Position numbers and translations under genes: made by a program
Source of the DNA: CAWGCA01 sp963820955
GTDB lineage: Bacteria > Pseudomonadota > Gammaproteobacteria > Chromatiales > Chromatiaceae
DNA length: 64,000 nucleotides
NCBI GenBank assembly: GCA_963820955.1
Contig: CAWGCA010000008.1
Location: 1 to 64,000, forward strand
Reading direction: 5' to 3'
The notes under the pieces: model-generated
Databases searched by the model: none
Told to the model about the DNA's origin: nothing
The model's input: only the letters and a program-made list of their open reading frames with translations
In this document: piece after piece, positions 24,986 to 34,574 of the stretch
How positions within the stretch are numbered: the stretch's first letter is position 1
Layout: each line of letters opens with the position of its first letter

Positions 24986-27900
24986 TCAGAGTTGATATCT
25001 GATTGTCGGAAACTCGTTGTGTTTACCCCGGAGATTTGAAAGATAGATAGCAAGCCGGTCGTTGACACCGGCCCGCTCACCATCGTATGTCAAACTCAAC
25101 ATGGGTACACCGGTCTCTGACTCCAGCTGCTGGAGAACACCGGCGGTCATTGCTCCGGGCATGCATCCAAAGGGAGCGCAATTGACAACCAGAGCGGCAC
25201 CTTCCCGGGCGAAGATCATCGCCCGTCCGAGCGTAAGGATGGTCTCGCCGACGAAGTCCAAAGGAACGAAGCGCGAACCCGCCTGCAGAATCCGTTCTAT
25301 GCTTGGCTCGCTACGTTCGGCCAGCAGTGGACTAGCGAGTTGCAGCCAGCGATGCTCGTCGTGGGCCAGGAAGCCGTTGCGCAGCCGAGCAGCGAGACGT
25401 GCCCTGAGACCAGGGGGTGAATTGCCCAGGCCGTGGGAGTCGAGGTAACCGATATACAACACCCACTCGGAAAGGGGGGCCAACCAGGCCTCACCACCTT
25501 CCCGCTCGATGGTACGTACGAGATCTTGGTTGGAGAATCGGTTGTGCCGAACATAGACCTCACCGACGATGCCCACCAGCGGGCGCCTGGTATGCCGCTG
25601 GGGAATAATCATAAAGGCGTTCAAAGCCCCCTCGATCAAGGGTTCCAGCTGCTCCCCCCGCTCCAGGCCCCGCTCGAGCCTTTCAGTCCAGACATGAAAG
25701 GTGTTGTCGGTCCGGCCTGGCTCGCTCTCGTACGGTGCGACTCGGCACCGCATCTTAAACAGCAGGTCCCCGAGGACCAGAGCGGTCCAGAAACGTCGTC
25801 GACCCTTTCGAGAAAGTCCGGTGTAGGTATCGCTGGATGACCAGGAAATGATGTGGACGGGGTTCCAGCCCAGCTCCTCGAGAATGATTCGATCGAGGGT
25901 GCAGTACTGACCAAATCGGCAAGGTCCTTCTGCGGTGGGCATGAATAGTCCGTGGCGCCGAGGGTCACCGCCCTCGCGTCCGATGGTTTTCAGGTATGTG
26001 CCAATGGTGGCGGGGCAGGGCAGGCACTCCCCACCCCGCGTATGGCAGCGTCCCTTGACGAAGGCCTGCGCATCCTCTTCGGGCAAGGGGCGGGCCATGA
26101 TGCCCGCGTGCCTCAGTGCGGCTGCGGCCAAGGTCGATGCTGCCTCATGTATTGGCGGAACCCAAAGGGTCATTCCATCTCGGCTAGCCGGCGCGGACGA
26201 TGGCCTGCAAAGTCGGAATGGAGCCAGCTTGGTAGCAGGGTTCTCTCGCAGAATATCCGCGAATGCCTCCAAGCGGGTGAGATAGCCGGCGTCCGCCCCG
26301 TGCTCATCCAACTCGAGGACCAGCATCGGTTTCTCCCCCATCAACTTCTCTGCGTAAGCCCAGATGAAGGAATCGGGACCACAACCAAAGCTCGTCAATC
26401 CGAGCGCATAGACGCCGGGAGTGTGTGCCACATATCGGGTTGTCGCCAGGATACGGCGCCCAAAGTTCCAATACATGTTAGCGAACTCCCGGCCTAGCGG
26501 CTCATTGTCGAGGGGCAGCAGATCCATCGGCAATAGTGTGAAACCGAGTCGAGATAGTTTCTCCGGCAGGGACAGGTTCGCACCGGCGTCGTAAAGGTTG
26601 TAAGGTCGGCCCATGACAACGATCGCAGGGGTCGAGGTTTCGCGGGCGCGGTCGAGCCAGATCCGGCCCAGTTTTAGCAGGCCCGACTCGAACTGTCGCT
26701 GACTCTTCGTCGCTTTCTTCCAGGCATGGTGGAACGCCTGCAGGTTCCTGCTGAGCGGACCACCCAGATCCCGATGCAGGCGGCGGGCCGCTGTGTCGTC
26801 GTTCCAGCGTAGATCGAGGGTGACTTCGAGAAGCCGAGAAGCATCAATCCGGCGCAACCGGGCAGCGGCTCCTAGCATTGCGGGCAATCCAATGTTGTAG
26901 GGACAGAACCAGGCCCGCGCGGTATGACCGTCTTCGTTGACTTCCTTTTCGGAAATCATGAACGGCAGGAGTAGCCGGGTGCCAGTTCCGGCAATGCCGA
27001 GCGGGGGTGATTCGGTCAAGAGACGTTGGACGTGACCGTGAGCCAGCTTTACCGGGAAGCAATAGTCGGCTCCGACCCAATCCGAGGCGGCTCGGATTGT
27101 GGCTTCGTCCGTAGGTCCAGACAAACGTAGCCTGAAACCCAGCTCACCGAGCAATCGGCGCCAAAAGGGCGCGTACTGCCAATTCAGAAGGGCCCGGGGC
27201 ATCGCGATCTCTGGGGCTCCGGGGGGTAAGTTAACCCGGCCCGAGGTATTCCAGACTCGATTACGCGCCTTGATTGCACCGAAGCCAGGACTCCTTCTCA
27301 CCCGATTTTCTCTCGGATCCCTGTCACAGAGGTAACCCCAGGAGGCCGAGGTCGCTGCTGCGTCTGCATCTGAACGTACACTGGTGATGGTACAAAGGTT
27401 GCCGCACAGGCCGCATTTATGGGTATCCAGTTTCACTTCCAATTCCAGGAGGTCAAAACCGTGGAACTTGCTGATAGTGGTTATTTCCATCTGCTGCTTG
27501 GTGAGCAAAGCCACTCCCCAGGCCCCCATCACATGACACAAGGGGGAAACCACCACCTCGACATCGAGCTGTTGTTCAAAGGCGGCCACCAGCGCCTTAT
27601 TGCGGGCGGTAGCCCCTTGAAAAAAGATGCGTTTGTGAGATTTGGGACGGTGGCCTACCACCCGGGCCAGATAATTCTGGACCACGGAGCAAACGACGCT
27701 CGCCATGATCTCCCGTGAGCTGAATCCCTGGTGCAGCATGCGGCGCGCATCTTGCTCCATGAACACGGTACAGCGATCAGATGTCACTGGGGGGGGCACG
27801 CCTAAAAGCTGATCGCCCAGTGTGTGTAGGTCGAAGCCCAGCTTACGGGCCAGTTCCTCAACGAATGAGCCAGTCCCTGCTGCGCAGATGTGGTTCATGT

Positions 27901-29257
27901 TGGCCGTACGTAGACGGCCGTTACTGGCATGGATATATTTCGCGTCTTGGCCGCCGATTTCGAAGATGGTTTCGATCGTAGGATCGACTCGCATCGCACC
28001 GGTCAAATGGGCTGTAATTTCGTTACACACCCGATCAGCCCCGAAGACCGCAGCCACCAGCTTTCGACCAGAGCCCGTAGTCCCGAACCCCCGGATATCG
28101 ACTTTGGCATCGCGTTCCCGCGCGAGATCCTGGATGGCCGATAGCAGGCGTCGGGTTGCCGTGACCGGATCACCGGCCGTGCGGCGGTATAGATCCAGGA
28201 TCACCTGATCTTGTTTATTCAGCAGTACAGCCTTAGTAGATGTGGAGCCGATATCCACGCCGAGCCACCCTGAAAGCTGATCGTCGTTGGGCCACGCCAG
28301 TATGTGGATTTCGGTGTCTTCCGCATTCACCCAGGATTCGCCATCATCGAAGGATGGGTAGTGACTGCGCGACAATTCCAGGGCTGGGCGTCGTTTGGTA
28401 ACAATCTCACCTCGATCGACAGGGGCCAGAGTATCCGGGTCCAGTTGGCTGGAGAGTGAGCGGGCGGAAAGGGCAGCTCCATACGCGGTGCAGGACTGAG
28501 GCTGCTCCGGTATCAATATCTGGGGCGTGCCAATCTCCGCCTGGAGTCCACACACTACCTCTCGGTTCTGGGCTACCCCACCGACAAGAGCCACCGGTGG
28601 TTCCGCTGCGCGTCCCTTGAACAGGGTCATGACCATTGTCCTAGCCAGCCCCCGACAGAGGCCGGCCCAGCATTGAACAGGGCTGTAACCTTGCTGTTGG
28701 CGGTGGATAAGGTCTGACTTTGCGAAGACTGCGCACCGAGCGGCTATGCTCGGTGGATCCTGAATAGTCGGCAGATCCTCCATGTCTTCATAACGGATAC
28801 CGAGCCGCTCGGACTGTTCGTCTAGAAAAGAACCAGTACCGGCGGCGCAAAGGGTGTTGGTCTGGTAGTCGGCAAAGGAGCCATCTGTGTTGAGCCGAAT
28901 GAGAGAAAGTGAACTGCCGCCAGCATCGATTACCTGTCGTGCATCAGGGAATTGTGCCCGCAGGCCGCGTAGCGTAGCGCCAATCTGATCATCTGGCTTC
29001 AGCCCCAGGGCCTCCGCTATGGGCGGCGCGTTACTACCGACTACACCGGCAGCGCTGATGGTAAAAACTTTGCTCCATGCAGCTATTATCCTGTGCGCGG
29101 TGGCTAGCACTTCGCCACTATGCAAGGTATCTTGCCGGGCGACAACAAGGTCATTGCCATCGATTAGTACGGAGTGAATGAACAAGGTACCTGCGTCCAG
29201 ACCCAATCGAAGGCCTGTATCTGATCTATTTTCAGTGATTGACGAAGTTGTGGCCAA
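24986..29257 (-). CDS. Acyl-CoA dehydratase activase-related giant protein (BadF/BcrA ATPase x2 + DUF2229)
   Basis: 1,423 residues. Two ASKHA ATPase domains of the BadF/BadG/BcrA/BcrD type occupy about 14-275 and 333-595. Each has the phosphate loop (GLRLGLDAGTLFIHSVLI; LGVDIGSTSTKAVLLN), CAAGTGSF and a second Cys region (ARCAVFAKSD; DRCTVFMEQD) that in activases bind a bridging [4Fe-4S] cluster. KCGLCGNLC near 618 begins the DUF2229/COG3580-3581 part with further Cys motifs (GGECLPCPAT; MGRPYNLYD). Relatives are annotated as 2-hydroxyacyl-CoA dehydratase activators, but the substrate of this large fused class is not established. It lies 10 bases downstream of the Lgt-like gene and is probably co-transcribed with it. 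Confidence 0.85.
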   Translation of the reverse strand: MATTSSITENRSDTGLRLGLDAGTLFIHSVLIDGNDLVVARQDTLHSGEVLATAHRIIAAWSKVFTISAAGVVGSNAPPIAEALGLKPDDQIGATLRGLRAQFPDARQVIDAGGSSLSLIRLNTDGSFADYQTNTLCAAGTGSFLDEQSERLGIRYEDMEDLPTIQDPPSIAARCAVFAKSDLIHRQQQGYSPVQCWAGLCRGLARTMVMTLFKGRAAEPPVALVGGVAQNREVVCGLQAEIGTPQILIPEQPQSCTAYGAALSARSLSSQLDPDTLAPVDRGEIVTKRRPALELSRSHYPSFDDGESWVNAEDTEIHILAWPNDDQLSGWLGVDIGSTSTKAVLLNKQDQVILDLYRRTAGDPVTATRRLLSAIQDLARERDAKVDIRGFGTTGSGRKLVAAVFGADRVCNEITAHLTGAMRVDPTIETIFEIGGQDAKYIHASNGRLRTANMNHICAAGTGSFVEELARKLGFDLHTLGDQLLGVPPPVTSDRCTVFMEQDARRMLHQGFSSREIMASVVCSVVQNYLARVVGHRPKSHKRIFFQGATARNKALVAAFEQQLDVEVVVSPLCHVMGAWGVALLTKQQMEITTISKFHGFDLLELEVKLDTHKCGLCGNLCTITSVRSDADAAATSASWGYLCDRDPRENRVRRSPGFGAIKARNRVWNTSGRVNLPPGAPEIAMPRALLNWQYAPFWRRLLGELGFRLRLSGPTDEATIRAASDWVGADYCFPVKLAHGHVQRLLTESPPLGIAGTGTRLLLPFMISEKEVNEDGHTARAWFCPYNIGLPAMLGAAARLRRIDASRLLEVTLDLRWNDDTAARRLHRDLGGPLSRNLQAFHHAWKKATKSQRQFESGLLKLGRIWLDRARETSTPAIVVMGRPYNLYDAGANLSLPEKLSRLGFTLLPMDLLPLDNEPLGREFANMYWNFGRRILATTRYVAHTPGVYALGLTSFGCGPDSFIWAYAEKLMGEKPMLVLELDEHGADAGYLTRLEAFADILRENPATKLAPFRLCRPSSAPASRDGMTLWVPPIHEAASTLAAAALRHAGIMARPLPEEDAQAFVKGRCHTRGGECLPCPATIGTYLKTIGREGGDPRRHGLFMPTAEGPCRFGQYCTLDRIILEELGWNPVHIISWSSSDTYTGLSRKGRRRFWTALVLGDLLFKMRCRVAPYESEPGRTDNTFHVWTERLERGLERGEQLEPLIEGALNAFMIIPQRHTRRPLVGIVGEVYVRHNRFSNQDLVRTIEREGGEAWLAPLSEWVLYIGYLDSHGLGNSPPGLRARLAARLRNGFLAHDEHRWLQLASPLLAERSEPSIERILQAGSRFVPLDFVGETILTLGRAMIFAREGAALVVNCAPFGCMPGAMTAGVLQQLESETGVPMLSLTYDGERAGVNDRLAIYLSNLRGKHNEFPTIRYQL

Positions 29258-29267
29258 GCTAGATTCT

Positions 29268-30029
29268 CTAGGGAAAACGCCCCGGTTCTTTGTGCGGTTG
29301 CTTAATGGCTAGCACCAGAACCGACACACCTGCGATCAGCAGCACGACCGCGAAATACTGACCGGGAGTCAATCCATAATAGAGCTTGTCTCCTACACGT
29401 AAGAAATCCAGCATGAATCGAACCGGTGCATACAGGACGCATATGAGCCCGGTGAGTACACCTGGGCGCAATTCATTGGGGCGGATCGCAAATATAAGAA
29501 CGTTGAGTCCAATGGTAAACAACCACTCGTAGAATCCAAGATCGTGCCTTGAACCTGTGGGATAGTCGACAGCGAGGATGAAGTCAGAAGGCAGTCCAGG
29601 GTGGTCATGGGCGATGCTGCATCCGAGCCGACCAAAAAACCAGCCAACGGTAAGACCCAATAACAACGCATCGCCATACGCCAGGACAGGCAACCGATGA
29701 TACCTAAGGAAAATCACAGCTCCCAACGCGCCGCCGAAGAAGCCACCGAAAGAAGACATGCCCTTGCCGATATTCAAAAGATCCACACTGAAACTCAGTC
29801 GTTCCGGATAGTAGAACAGCAACACGACAATATGAGATAATAGGAAGCCTGCGATCAGCGTCCATGCAAGAAGGCTCGAAAACCTTCGGGTATCGAGCCC
29901 GCAGGAAATCGCGTGCCACCGTGCGGTTATAGCGCCAGCAATACAGCCCATTGCGACCAAGACGCCAAATGGCTGTACCGTGATTGACCCCCAGAGTTGC
30001 ATTGTCGGGATCTCTATGTAAGGGATCAT
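29268..30029 (-). CDS. Prolipoprotein diacylglyceryl transferase-like membrane protein
   Basis: 253 residues with about seven membrane helices. Motifs of the Lgt family are present: PFGVLVAMGCIAGA, GKGMSSFGGFFGGALGA (conserved Gly-rich loop), FFGRLGCSIAHDHPG (the GRxGNFxNGE region) and APVRFMLDFLR. The central motif has Ser/Ala-His-Asp where canonical Lgt has Asn-Phe-x-Asn-Gly-Glu, so it may be a divergent paralogue rather than the housekeeping enzyme. It starts the two-gene unit with the activase-like protein. Its job there is unknown. Confidence 0.8.
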   Translation of the reverse strand: MIPYIEIPTMQLWGSITVQPFGVLVAMGCIAGAITARWHAISCGLDTRRFSSLLAWTLIAGFLLSHIVVLLFYYPERLSFSVDLLNIGKGMSSFGGFFGGALGAVIFLRYHRLPVLAYGDALLLGLTVGWFFGRLGCSIAHDHPGLPSDFILAVDYPTGSRHDLGFYEWLFTIGLNVLIFAIRPNELRPGVLTGLICVLYAPVRFMLDFLRVGDKLYYGLTPGQYFAVVLLIAGVSVLVLAIKQPHKEPGRFP

Positions 30030-30041
30030 CCTTTCAATCTA

Positions 30042-30090
30042 CTCGTGTGGTCGAAAAACTTATCCGTCTCTGGATATCAACACCTATTGG
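30042..30090 (+). repeat. Dispersed repeat, copy D
   Basis: CTCGTGTGGTCGAAAAACTT then ATCCGTCTCTGGATATCAAC, diverged from the copy at 8001-8045. The remaining bases to 30437 contain no gene that I can support. Confidence 0.5.
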
Positions 30091-30437
30091 ATTTTTCAGA
30101 ATGCGCCGGGTGGCTCAAATAGTCGAATAAAAATATTTTTGGAAGTCTGCTGAATAGATTGAAAAAATACCACGTCATTTTCTTAAAAGTTGGAATCTTA
30201 CCTGCTCAAAACATATGTAACGGCGCCTTGAAAGGTTCGGTTCCTGGTACTAACCTTACTATGTGGGTGTTTATTTCCTCCTGAGTTCTGGTGCGAGGGA
30301 GTCGGGGAAGGCTTAATTGGTTCGATAGGTTTTTTGCACCCGGGTCATAAGGAATAACCGCCCGAAGGAGTGTTTTCGATTACGGTGATGGAACCAAAGA
30401 ACAGGCTTTCGAAGGACACCTCAGGGAGGATCGGGAC

Positions 30438-31364
30438 ATGCTACGTTTCAATGTGGTTTTGGCGGTTTTGGCCATCGGCTATTTTTCCATCTTTTCAGGC
30501 TGCAACGGTGACGATGTCTGTTGTTCGGTGATCGAGTCATTCACCGCGAAACCTCAGTATATCTGTCCCGGGGATATCGATTTCGCACCCAGGGCGTATA
30601 TCCAAATCGGCAACTACGATCAGAATGAGAAACATTGCGAGAGCACCTCCGGAGTTGGGGGTTTCAAGTGGCAGCTCTGGGAGACCACCAAAGGTGCACC
30701 TGAAACCCCCGGCGCGAAGAAACTCGCCAGCCCGCAGACACACAGCCTGCTGAAAGTGGGATTAGGAGTCTACGCCACACCCAGCCAGGGATTCCCTGCC
30801 GCCTCGAGCCCGCTTCCGGGGAAACGGCAGTTCACCTTGAGCGCAGTTAACTTGAACTGCTCGGTCGGCGCGCAGAATCATATGATCGGTAATCAGAAGA
30901 AATATGAAAAGATGCTGGGACTCGAGCTCGATGATGGTAAACCGATGCAGGCCACTATCCAGATCCAACAACTCAGTCCAGGCATTTCAACACACCGTAT
31001 CTGTTTCCCTCATTTGATTGATATCGCCGGGGCGCAATGGATGAGAGAGGTTACTGAATTCGGGTCGAAAACATCGATCCCTTATATTGAGATGGTCGGC
31101 GTCGCCAATCCCAACTCCATCGAGATCGAGGTTTCACACAAGCCCCCCGGTGCAAGTTCCAATACCCTGGGATGGGTTATTAAACCCGGGGGTTCGGTCG
31201 ATCTGAGTGGCAGCATAGGCCCTGGTGTTCCTCGCAATCCCAATGGCACTTGGAAGGTGGCGATCAAAGATACCGTAGAGTATGAGAAATACGTTAAACA
31301 TGGGCTTAAGTATCTTGGGGCCCCACCGATCTGTGTCGAAATCAAAGCAAGGTGCACACAATAG
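30438..31364 (+). CDS. Predicted lipoprotein, unknown function
   Basis: 308 residues, with GGGAGGATCGGGAC before the ATG. Residues 1-22 are a type II signal peptide with lipobox FSGC (Cys 22). A Cys pair follows at once (CNGDDVCC), then Gly/Pro-rich beta-type sequence (GFKWQLWETTKGAPETPGAK; GTWKVAIKDTVEYEKYVKHG). No family recognised. It stands alone with 387 bases downstream free of genes. Probably an outer-membrane or periplasmic-face lipoprotein. Confidence 0.75.
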   Translation: MLRFNVVLAVLAIGYFSIFSGCNGDDVCCSVIESFTAKPQYICPGDIDFAPRAYIQIGNYDQNEKHCESTSGVGGFKWQLWETTKGAPETPGAKKLASPQTHSLLKVGLGVYATPSQGFPAASSPLPGKRQFTLSAVNLNCSVGAQNHMIGNQKKYEKMLGLELDDGKPMQATIQIQQLSPGISTHRICFPHLIDIAGAQWMREVTEFGSKTSIPYIEMVGVANPNSIEIEVSHKPPGASSNTLGWVIKPGGSVDLSGSIGPGVPRNPNGTWKVAIKDTVEYEKYVKHGLKYLGAPPICVEIKARCTQ

Positions 31365-31751
31365 TATTTTCCAACAATGGTGCGCTAGGCTTGAGTCTAG
31401 TGGCGGCCTAGTTGACTTGTATATGGCGAGTTATCTGTAGGCTTTGAATCGGTCACTATGCCCATTGGTAATCTGGTTTGCTTCTGTTCAAAGTAGAAGT
31501 ACCCCGGTCTGCGCTGATCGGGATTCCCGTTGAGAAAGATATCAATACGAACTGTAAGACAACTGCGGGGTGTGTAGTCGCGGAGGAGAAGTTTGAGTCG
31601 CCTAACAATCCTATTTGGCGAACGTTATAGTCAAAAACATCACAAATTATAATCGCTCTTTTTTCCAGCGGCAAATTCCTGGGAAAGCATGCTTCAATTT
31701 TCCAATCAACCTCTATAATTTCAGGATGATCGTTTGACTAAGGTGAACTAG
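31365..31751. other. Intergenic stretch, nothing recognised
   Basis: Short frames on the minus strand have no ribosome sites or motifs. The last 60 bases before 31752 include CTAAGGTG, which serves as the ribosome site for the next gene. Confidence 0.5.
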
Positions 31752-32042
31752 ATGCAGTACCCGATATTCATCGACATCCTGGACGAGGAGGTATGTCCCG
31801 ACGGGTTGGAGCCCTGCCTGCAGGCGTTGTGGTATGACGCAAAGGGTGAGTGGGGCAGGGCCCATGAGATCGTACAGCAACTGGATTATGGAATGGCCGC
31901 ACGGATACATGCCTACCTGCATCGCAAGGAAGGGGATGACTGGAATGCACGCTACTGGCACCGACAAGCTGGTTCGGTATTTCCCGAAGGCATGAGTTTG
32001 AAGGACGAGTGGGACTCGCTGGTCCGGGAACTCACGGGATGA
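31752..32042 (+). CDS. Conserved hypothetical protein
   Basis: 96 residues, acidic, Trp-rich: ALWYDAKGEWGRAHEIVQQL, AARIHAYLHRKEGDDWNARY, WHRQAGSVFP. This pattern, with WYDAKGDWxxAHxxV...HAYLHRKEGDxxNAxYWYRRAG, occurs in small uncharacterised proteobacterial proteins that may form a short helical repeat. The stop codon overlaps the start of the phosphoesterase gene (ATGA), so the two are translationally coupled and probably work together. Confidence 0.78.
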   Translation: MQYPIFIDILDEEVCPDGLEPCLQALWYDAKGEWGRAHEIVQQLDYGMAARIHAYLHRKEGDDWNARYWHRQAGSVFPEGMSLKDEWDSLVRELTG

Positions 32043-32662
32043 CATCGATTGGTTTGATCAGTGATGTGCATGCAACGCCCGCCCCGGTTGAGCACGCCCT
32101 GTCGATTTTCGAGCAAGCCGGTGTGGAGCAGGTTTTTTGTGCCGGTGATATTGCCGGGTACCGGGATCAGCTCGAACAGACGGTTTCGTTGCTTGTTGAA
32201 AGCGGATGTCAGACTGTCCTCGGTAATCATGATCTGCTGTACCTGGATCATTATGCCGACGATCTTGGTAACGCCGCGGTGTCTTATTTCAAACGATTGC
32301 CTGCTTCAATCAACAGGATGATTGCAGGCAAGCGGGTGTACATGGTGCATGCACAGCCACCGGATGCCTGTCATGGCGGTATAAAATTGCTGAACAGGGA
32401 GGGCGAGATACAGCCTGACCGGGTCGCGTTCTGGGCGGGGCAGTTGGAGACATTCGACTACGATGTCCTGATTGTCGGACATACGCACCAGGTTTTCGCC
32501 GAAAAACTTGGGAATACCCTGGTGGTGAATCCGGGCAGTTCCGCTTTCAATCATTCCTGCGCGATTCTGCACCTGCCGGAGATGACCGTGCAGGTGTTTG
32601 CGCTATGCGGCAAGGAGATCGAGAGAACCTGGAACTGGGGGAATCACCAGATCAGGGGGTAG
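32039..32662 (+). CDS. YfcE/MJ0936-type metallophosphoesterase
   Basis: Starting at ATG 32039 (MTSIGLISDVHATPAPVEHA) the protein has 207 residues. All calcineurin-like metal motifs are present: SDVHA (Asp 9, His 11), AGDIAG (about 35), GNHD (about 62), the His in MVHAQP (about 103) and GHTH (about 147). Such enzymes hydrolyse phosphodiesters in vitro with two divalent metals; the physiological substrate is not predictable. The overlap with the upstream gene decides this start over the ATG at 32009. Confidence 0.9.
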   Translation: MTSIGLISDVHATPAPVEHALSIFEQAGVEQVFCAGDIAGYRDQLEQTVSLLVESGCQTVLGNHDLLYLDHYADDLGNAAVSYFKRLPASINRMIAGKRVYMVHAQPPDACHGGIKLLNREGEIQPDRVAFWAGQLETFDYDVLIVGHTHQVFAEKLGNTLVVNPGSSAFNHSCAILHLPEMTVQVFALCGKEIERTWNWGNHQIRG

Positions 32663-32747
32663 TGTGGCCTTGACTCGATGGGGTAGATGGAAAATAAGAA
32701 AAAGAAAGAACGCGAGGTTTGTTCGGAATATTATACCAAGTCAGAAT

Positions 32748-32782
32748 AAAGGGCCGGCAGCATCACGCTGCTGACCCTGTTA
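32748..32782 (-). terminator. Probable terminator of the small exported protein gene
   Basis: On the minus strand GGGTCAGCAGC pairs with GCTGCCGGCCC around GTGAT, followed by TTTATT. One bulge in the stem. It lies 23 bases after the stop at 32805. Confidence 0.55.
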
Positions 32783-32804
32783 TGTCGATCTAGCAGATCA
32801 GGTT

Positions 32805-33095
32805 TCAGGAACCGTAGATCAGGTCGTCGGAAAAGTCCCGGTCATCCGCCACTCGATCCGGCGATGCGAACAGCGATTGATTCAGAAGTTCGTCACGGCT
32901 GTAAAGGAAATCTGTACTGCCGTCGCTCTGTACCGGTCCGTTGTTGACGTAGGGCTGCGAGGGACTGGCCGCTACTGCGCCCCCACCATAAATCATATCG
33001 CCTTCGGAGTCGCTCTGGACGCCCCTGGCCAGGCTGCTGCCGGCAAACAAAAGGGAAGCGGTCAGTATGGCGGTAGTGGCTATGGTTTTTCTCAT
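32805..33095 (-). CDS. Small exported protein, unknown function
   Basis: ATG 33095 (MRKTIATTAILTASLLFAGS) with TTGGAGAAG upstream gives 96 residues. The signal peptide ends at about SSLARG. The mature chain has three short related units, VQSDSEGDMIYGGGAV, VQSDGSTDFLYSRDEL and RDFSDDLIYGS, each S/D-rich followed by a hydrophobic-Tyr step. No family recognised. It is divergent from the CTERM gene at 33653. The 560-base gap between them contains nothing that I can support. Confidence 0.72.
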   Translation of the reverse strand: MRKTIATTAILTASLLFAGSSLARGVQSDSEGDMIYGGGAVAASPSQPYVNNGPVQSDGSTDFLYSRDELLNQSLFASPDRVADDRDFSDDLIYGS

Positions 33096-33652
33096 GGTCT
33101 TCTCCAAGTTATCAATAAAGGTTTGGTAGTTGTTACGCATCTTCGATCGCTTTGGTTGACTGCTGGGTCCCCTTGGCGTTCATGCTTGACAGCACATGAT
33201 GCAGTTGCCATGCCAACTTTCGAAGAGCGATAAATTATTAATAATAAACAAAGAGATAGGTAAATTTTATCTGTGCTCGCCAGCATCTGGTGGCAGGGGC
33301 AATATGAACGATACGTGCAACCCGGATGTATCGAATTGTTAACCTATGGGTGGCCAACTGAGGTAAAGGCTTACCAAAAGCGGATAGCGCCCTCGCTGGT
33401 GCGTCTGCCAAGGGTAGTTACTTCGAACCAAACCTGTCTTGTTTTACGAGCGCGTGTAACAAGTGACTCAACAGAGTGATGCTGGTTATCCGGCATTCGT
33501 TCAGAAAATGATCTTTGTTTCGGTGATCTGAAATTTGCGAATTGCGTACAACAGGCAGCAACAGAATAAAAATGCCGATCAGCCACAAGATTTGTGGTCG
33601 ATTTATCTATTTTTGACAATTCAAAGCGGACTGAAACAGAGGAGCAATTAAA

Positions 33653-34330
33653 TTGAAAACATTTCAACGGGCATTAGAAAAAACAACCATTTTGACCATG
33701 ATACTGATTTTCGCGGTACCGATATCGGCACAGGCTGCGATTGTGCAGGTAGAGGGCGGCAAGACAAGCGTGCTGTTTGGCAACAACGCATTGCAAGCTC
33801 TGGGGCTAGAAATCACCGGTATCTCGCCAGATGTGATGGGGGGAGACCTCGGGCCAAACTCCGTTTCCTTCGGCATTAGCCCGCGAGACGCGCACGGCGA
33901 TCCTCTGGAAACAACATTCACATACGACTCTCAAAACTTTGCACCTTTCGCTGGGGCGATAGAGCACAGCGGACGAATCCAATTCAATTCCGCCATAGAC
34001 GTTGGGGATTTTACAATACGGGCCGCGGAGGGCCGACCGGTGGGCACATCCGGCTTTGTGGTGGAGAGTACCTTCGGGTTGAACGCTATCCTGTTTGACA
34101 TAGCTAATCCGATCGTCGAAACTTTTGATAATTCGCTGGTCATCGGGGCTGATATTCTAGTATCACCAGAGCTAGCCGGAGTGCTGCAGAATGCAGGGGC
34201 TGCTGGTGCGGACGCTGGCATGGCTCTTGTTTCTGGAAACTCGACGGTTGTGCCAATCCCGGCTGCTGCCTGGTTGTTTGGGTCCGGCCTCATCGGTCTA
34301 CTCGGGATCTGCAGGAAGAGAACAACGTAA
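33653..34330 (+). CDS. VPIPA-CTERM exported protein
   Basis: 225 residues from TTG 33653 preceded by GAGGAGCAATTAAA. Residues 1-28 are a signal peptide (ILTMILIFAVPISAQA). The body is Gly/Asp-rich beta-type sequence. The C-terminus VPIPAAAWLFGSGLIGLLGI then CRKRTT is the sorting signal with a basic end. Fourth intact member of this class in the window, away from the cluster at 15.6-18.4 kb. Like the others it needs an exosortase encoded elsewhere. Confidence 0.83.
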   Translation: MKTFQRALEKTTILTMILIFAVPISAQAAIVQVEGGKTSVLFGNNALQALGLEITGISPDVMGGDLGPNSVSFGISPRDAHGDPLETTFTYDSQNFAPFAGAIEHSGRIQFNSAIDVGDFTIRAAEGRPVGTSGFVVESTFGLNAILFDIANPIVETFDNSLVIGADILVSPELAGVLQNAGAAGADAGMALVSGNSTVVPIPAAAWLFGSGLIGLLGICRKRTT

Positions 34331-34348
34331 GCACTGGTAAAGAACAAT

Positions 34349-34386
34349 CCACAGAAACGGCGACCGGAAGGTTGCGGTTTCTGTGG
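34349..34386 (+). terminator. Long perfect hairpin after CTERM gene
   Basis: CCACAGAAACGGCGACC(GGAA)GGTTGCGGTTTCTGTGG: seventeen pairs with one mismatch, 18 bases after the stop. No T-run follows, so it may act as a bidirectional terminator or as mRNA 3'-end protection. Confidence 0.6.
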
Positions 34387-34574
34387 TGAACGATTTATCA
34401 GTGGACGAGAGACCTGTCCTCCCTTCGGTTCCTTCAGTCTGGATATGTCACCGGGGTATAGTACGGCGGTTGAATGCGTTTGTTGAATAGTGTGAGGTCT
34501 TCGGCAGCCAGATTCGCTGGCAAGGCTGGTGAAGCATCAGTATCGATTCGTTAACAAAGTAACCTTTTCCGCGT

